The notes under the pieces: model-generated
The model's input: the letters and a program-made list of their open reading frames with translations, nothing else
What the model was told of the DNA's origin: nothing
The model's database searches: none
From: Cellvibrionales bacterium
Lineage (GTDB): Bacteria > Pseudomonadota > Gammaproteobacteria > Pseudomonadales > JAHEGP01
Assembly: GCA_024645065.1 (NCBI GenBank)
Contig: JAHEGP010000187.1
Location: forward strand, 1 to 6,318
Length of the DNA stretch: 6,318 nucleotides
Direction: 5' to 3'
Shown here: piece after piece, positions 4,799 through 6,318 of the stretch
Layout: each line of letters opens with the position of its first letter
How positions within the stretch are numbered: the stretch's first letter is position 1
Position numbers and translations under genes: made by a program

Positions 4799-6318
4799 GC
4801 AACATTTTTCAGGACCTTTTCCTTTCCCGGGGTGCAAATCGAACCCTTCAGCGGCGGGCTTCGCACCATCGATGGCGTCGAAACATCGGTAACCGCTTTT
4901 ATTGGCCGGGCGCAACGCGGGCCCGAGGATGAGCCCGTCCGGGTCACGTCGTTTACCGGGTTTCAGCGCGTGTTTGGAGGGCTCTGGGCAAACAGCAGCA
5001 TGAGCTATGCGGTGCTGCAGTACTTTCAAAACGGCGGCAGCGAAGCCCTCATCGTGCGAGTGCAAAACGGCGGGTCCGCCGCAACCCTGCAGTTTCCCGG
5101 TGGTTTGAAATTGGTCGCCAGCAGCAGCGGCGAATGGGGTAATGCGCTGCGAGCGCGGGTCGACCACACCACCTCTGACACCACCCTGTTCAAGCTGACT
5201 ATCCTCGAAACTGAAAGCGGCGCGACGGAGCAATTCGCCGAGCTTTCGACCGACCGCAATGACCCCCGCTTTGTCAGCGATGTTCTGCAACGGCAGTCGA
5301 AGTTGGTGCGCACCAGCGGTGCGGTGCCGACGGCCCGGCCCGGCGCCACCGGGGTGCCGGCCACCGGGCTGCCGGCCACCGGGGCGCCGGCCGGCTCATC
5401 GATTGCGTTCAACGCCAATGGCAACGACGGCAACGACATTACCGATTCCCAGATATCCCTGGCCTCGCTGCAGAGTGGCGAGCGGGGTCTATGGGCACTG
5501 GAAAAAGCCAATGATTTCAATTTGCTTTGCATCCCGCCGTTGCGACTGGCTCCGGGCTATGATGTCAACGCCCAAACTCGCAGCGCTGCGGCAGCTTACT
5601 GCCGCCAACGCCGCGCGATTTACCTCGCCGATCCCTTGGCCAGCTGGACTGAGGCTGGCCATGTCACAAGCAGCGTCGGCCTGGACAGCGCCGCATGGGG
5701 AATGGCTCGCCAGGCCAATGTTGCGCTGTATTACCCCCGTATCATGCAGCCCGACCCCTTGCAGGGCAACCGGATTACCGATTTTGCCCCAAGCGGCGCC
5801 GTGGCCGGAGTGATTGCCCGCACCGACAGACAGCGCGGGATCTGGAAGGCACCGGCCGGCCGGGACGCGACACTCCACGGCGTGGTGGATTTGGCGACAT
5901 CGATTAGCAGCAGTGAAAATCGCCAGCTCAATTCGCTGGGAGTCAATTGCCTGCGCGCCCTGCCAGTGATTGGCCGGGTGGTCTGGGGCGCGCGCACGAT
6001 GATGGGTGCGGATCAGCTGGGCTCAGAGTGGAAATACCTGTCGGTGCGGCGCCTGGCACTGCACATTGAGGAAAGCCTGGATCGGGGTACCCGTTGGTGT
6101 GGCCTCGAACCCAACGATGAGCCACTGTGGTCGCAAATACGGCCAGCCGTTGGTGCATTCATGGAGGCTTTGTTCCAGCAGGGAGCGCTTCAGGGCGACC
6201 GGGCAAGCGAGGCCTATTTCGTTAAATGCGGCCGGGATACGACCACTGAACAGGATATTTCCAGGGGCATTGTCAACATCCAGGTCGGCTTTGCTCCCCT
6301 CAAACCCGCCAAGTTTGT
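4796..6318 (+). CDS. Contractile tail sheath protein (partial, 3' end cut)
   Basis: The 507 visible residues match the phage tail sheath family, whose subunits polymerise around an inner tube and contract to drive it through a target membrane. The N-terminus has the classic segment SFPGVQIEP (9-17), then GVETSVTAFIGRAQRGP (27-43) and SYAVLQYFQNGG (70-81). The middle has GNDITD (212-217, with flanking residues) and LEKANDFNLLCIPP (235-248). The C-terminal domain has GRVVWGAR (393-400), WKYLSVRRL (412-420), IEESLDRGTRW (424-434), EPNDEPLW (438-445) and the closing VGFAPLKPAKF (497-507). By comparison with the family only some 10-20 residues should be missing beyond the window edge. Residues 184-198 are a threefold ATG[V/L/A]P repeat in the variable linker. 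The gene follows a MITE-like element and opens a probable contractile cluster to the right. Such sheaths occur in eCIS, tailocins and Myoviridae-type prophages; the motif style suggests eCIS, but this gene alone cannot decide. Confidence 0.92.
   Translation, partial: MATFFRTFSFPGVQIEPFSGGLRTIDGVETSVTAFIGRAQRGPEDEPVRVTSFTGFQRVFGGLWANSSMSYAVLQYFQNGGSEALIVRVQNGGSAATLQFPGGLKLVASSSGEWGNALRARVDHTTSDTTLFKLTILETESGATEQFAELSTDRNDPRFVSDVLQRQSKLVRTSGAVPTARPGATGVPATGLPATGAPAGSSIAFNANGNDGNDITDSQISLASLQSGERGLWALEKANDFNLLCIPPLRLAPGYDVNAQTRSAAAAYCRQRRAIYLADPLASWTEAGHVTSSVGLDSAAWGMARQANVALYYPRIMQPDPLQGNRITDFAPSGAVAGVIARTDRQRGIWKAPAGRDATLHGVVDLATSISSSENRQLNSLGVNCLRALPVIGRVVWGARTMMGADQLGSEWKYLSVRRLALHIEESLDRGTRWCGLEPNDEPLWSQIRPAVGAFMEALFQQGALQGDRASEAYFVKCGRDTTTEQDISRGIVNIQVGFAPLKPAKF
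5345..5389 (+). repeat. Three tandem 15-bp repeats inside the sheath gene
   Basis: Units at 5345-5359, 5360-5374 and 5375-5389 share the form GCCACCGGGnnGCCG and differ only at the two middle positions (GT, CT, GC). Each encodes Ala-Thr-Gly-X-Pro with X = Val, Leu, Ala. The array is in frame and multiples of 15 bases would change linker length without breaking the gene. The encoded stretch is probably a flexible, surface-exposed linker in the variable region of the sheath subunit. Confidence 0.9.

Noticed and set aside
4594..4932. Plus-strand open frame across the repeat element and sheath start
   Set aside because: It runs out of the repeat element into the sheath gene in another frame; the sheath frame is clearly the real one.
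4697..5290. Minus-strand open frame of 197 codons
   Set aside because: It is antisense to the N-terminal part of the sheath gene and shows no recognisable domain.

Overview
The window looks like chromosomal DNA from a GC-rich gammaproteobacterium, most plausibly a marine one (Halieaceae/OM60-NOR5, Spongiibacteraceae or a relative). This is inferred from the gene mix: an F420-type luciferase-like oxidoreductase, a fused alpha/beta-hydrolase/OsmC protein, an EstA-like autotransporter esterase and a contractile-tail sheath gene. No rRNA or other marker is present to fix the taxon, and no tRNA, CRISPR array or transposase gene was seen.

Layout. Bases 1-156 are a non-coding leader with an AT-rich stretch. 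Bases 157-1191 (+) encode a homologue of the mycobacterial Rv3520c type of LLM-class oxidoreductase. It converges on 1266-2495 (-), a two-domain alpha/beta hydrolase plus OsmC peroxidase-like protein. A 182-bp divergent intergenic region (2496-2677) separates that gene from 2678-4558 (+), a secreted GDSL/SGNH esterase with a C-terminal autotransporter barrel. Directly at the stop codon of the esterase gene lies a compact repeat element of about 162 bp (4558-4719), with near-perfect 16-bp terminal inverted repeats and a long perfect internal hairpin. It resembles a MITE or REP-type non-autonomous element. After it, a GTG-started gene with a strong ribosome binding site (4796 to the window end, +) encodes a contractile phage-tail-type sheath protein, cut by the window edge just before its C-terminus.

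How they fit together. The first three genes read as ordinary chromosomal metabolism, stress and cell-surface functions. They are not obviously one operon, since their orientations are +, -, +. The sheath gene is probably the first visible gene of a contractile machine: an extracellular contractile injection system (eCIS), a tailocin or a contractile prophage. The rest of that machine would lie to the right of this window, so its type cannot be decided here. The repeat element marks the boundary between the housekeeping-like block and the injection-system block. The most interesting points are this boundary element, the sheath gene with a tandem-repeat-encoded Pro/Gly/Thr/Ala linker, and the presence of a probable F420-dependent enzyme in what looks like a gammaproteobacterium.
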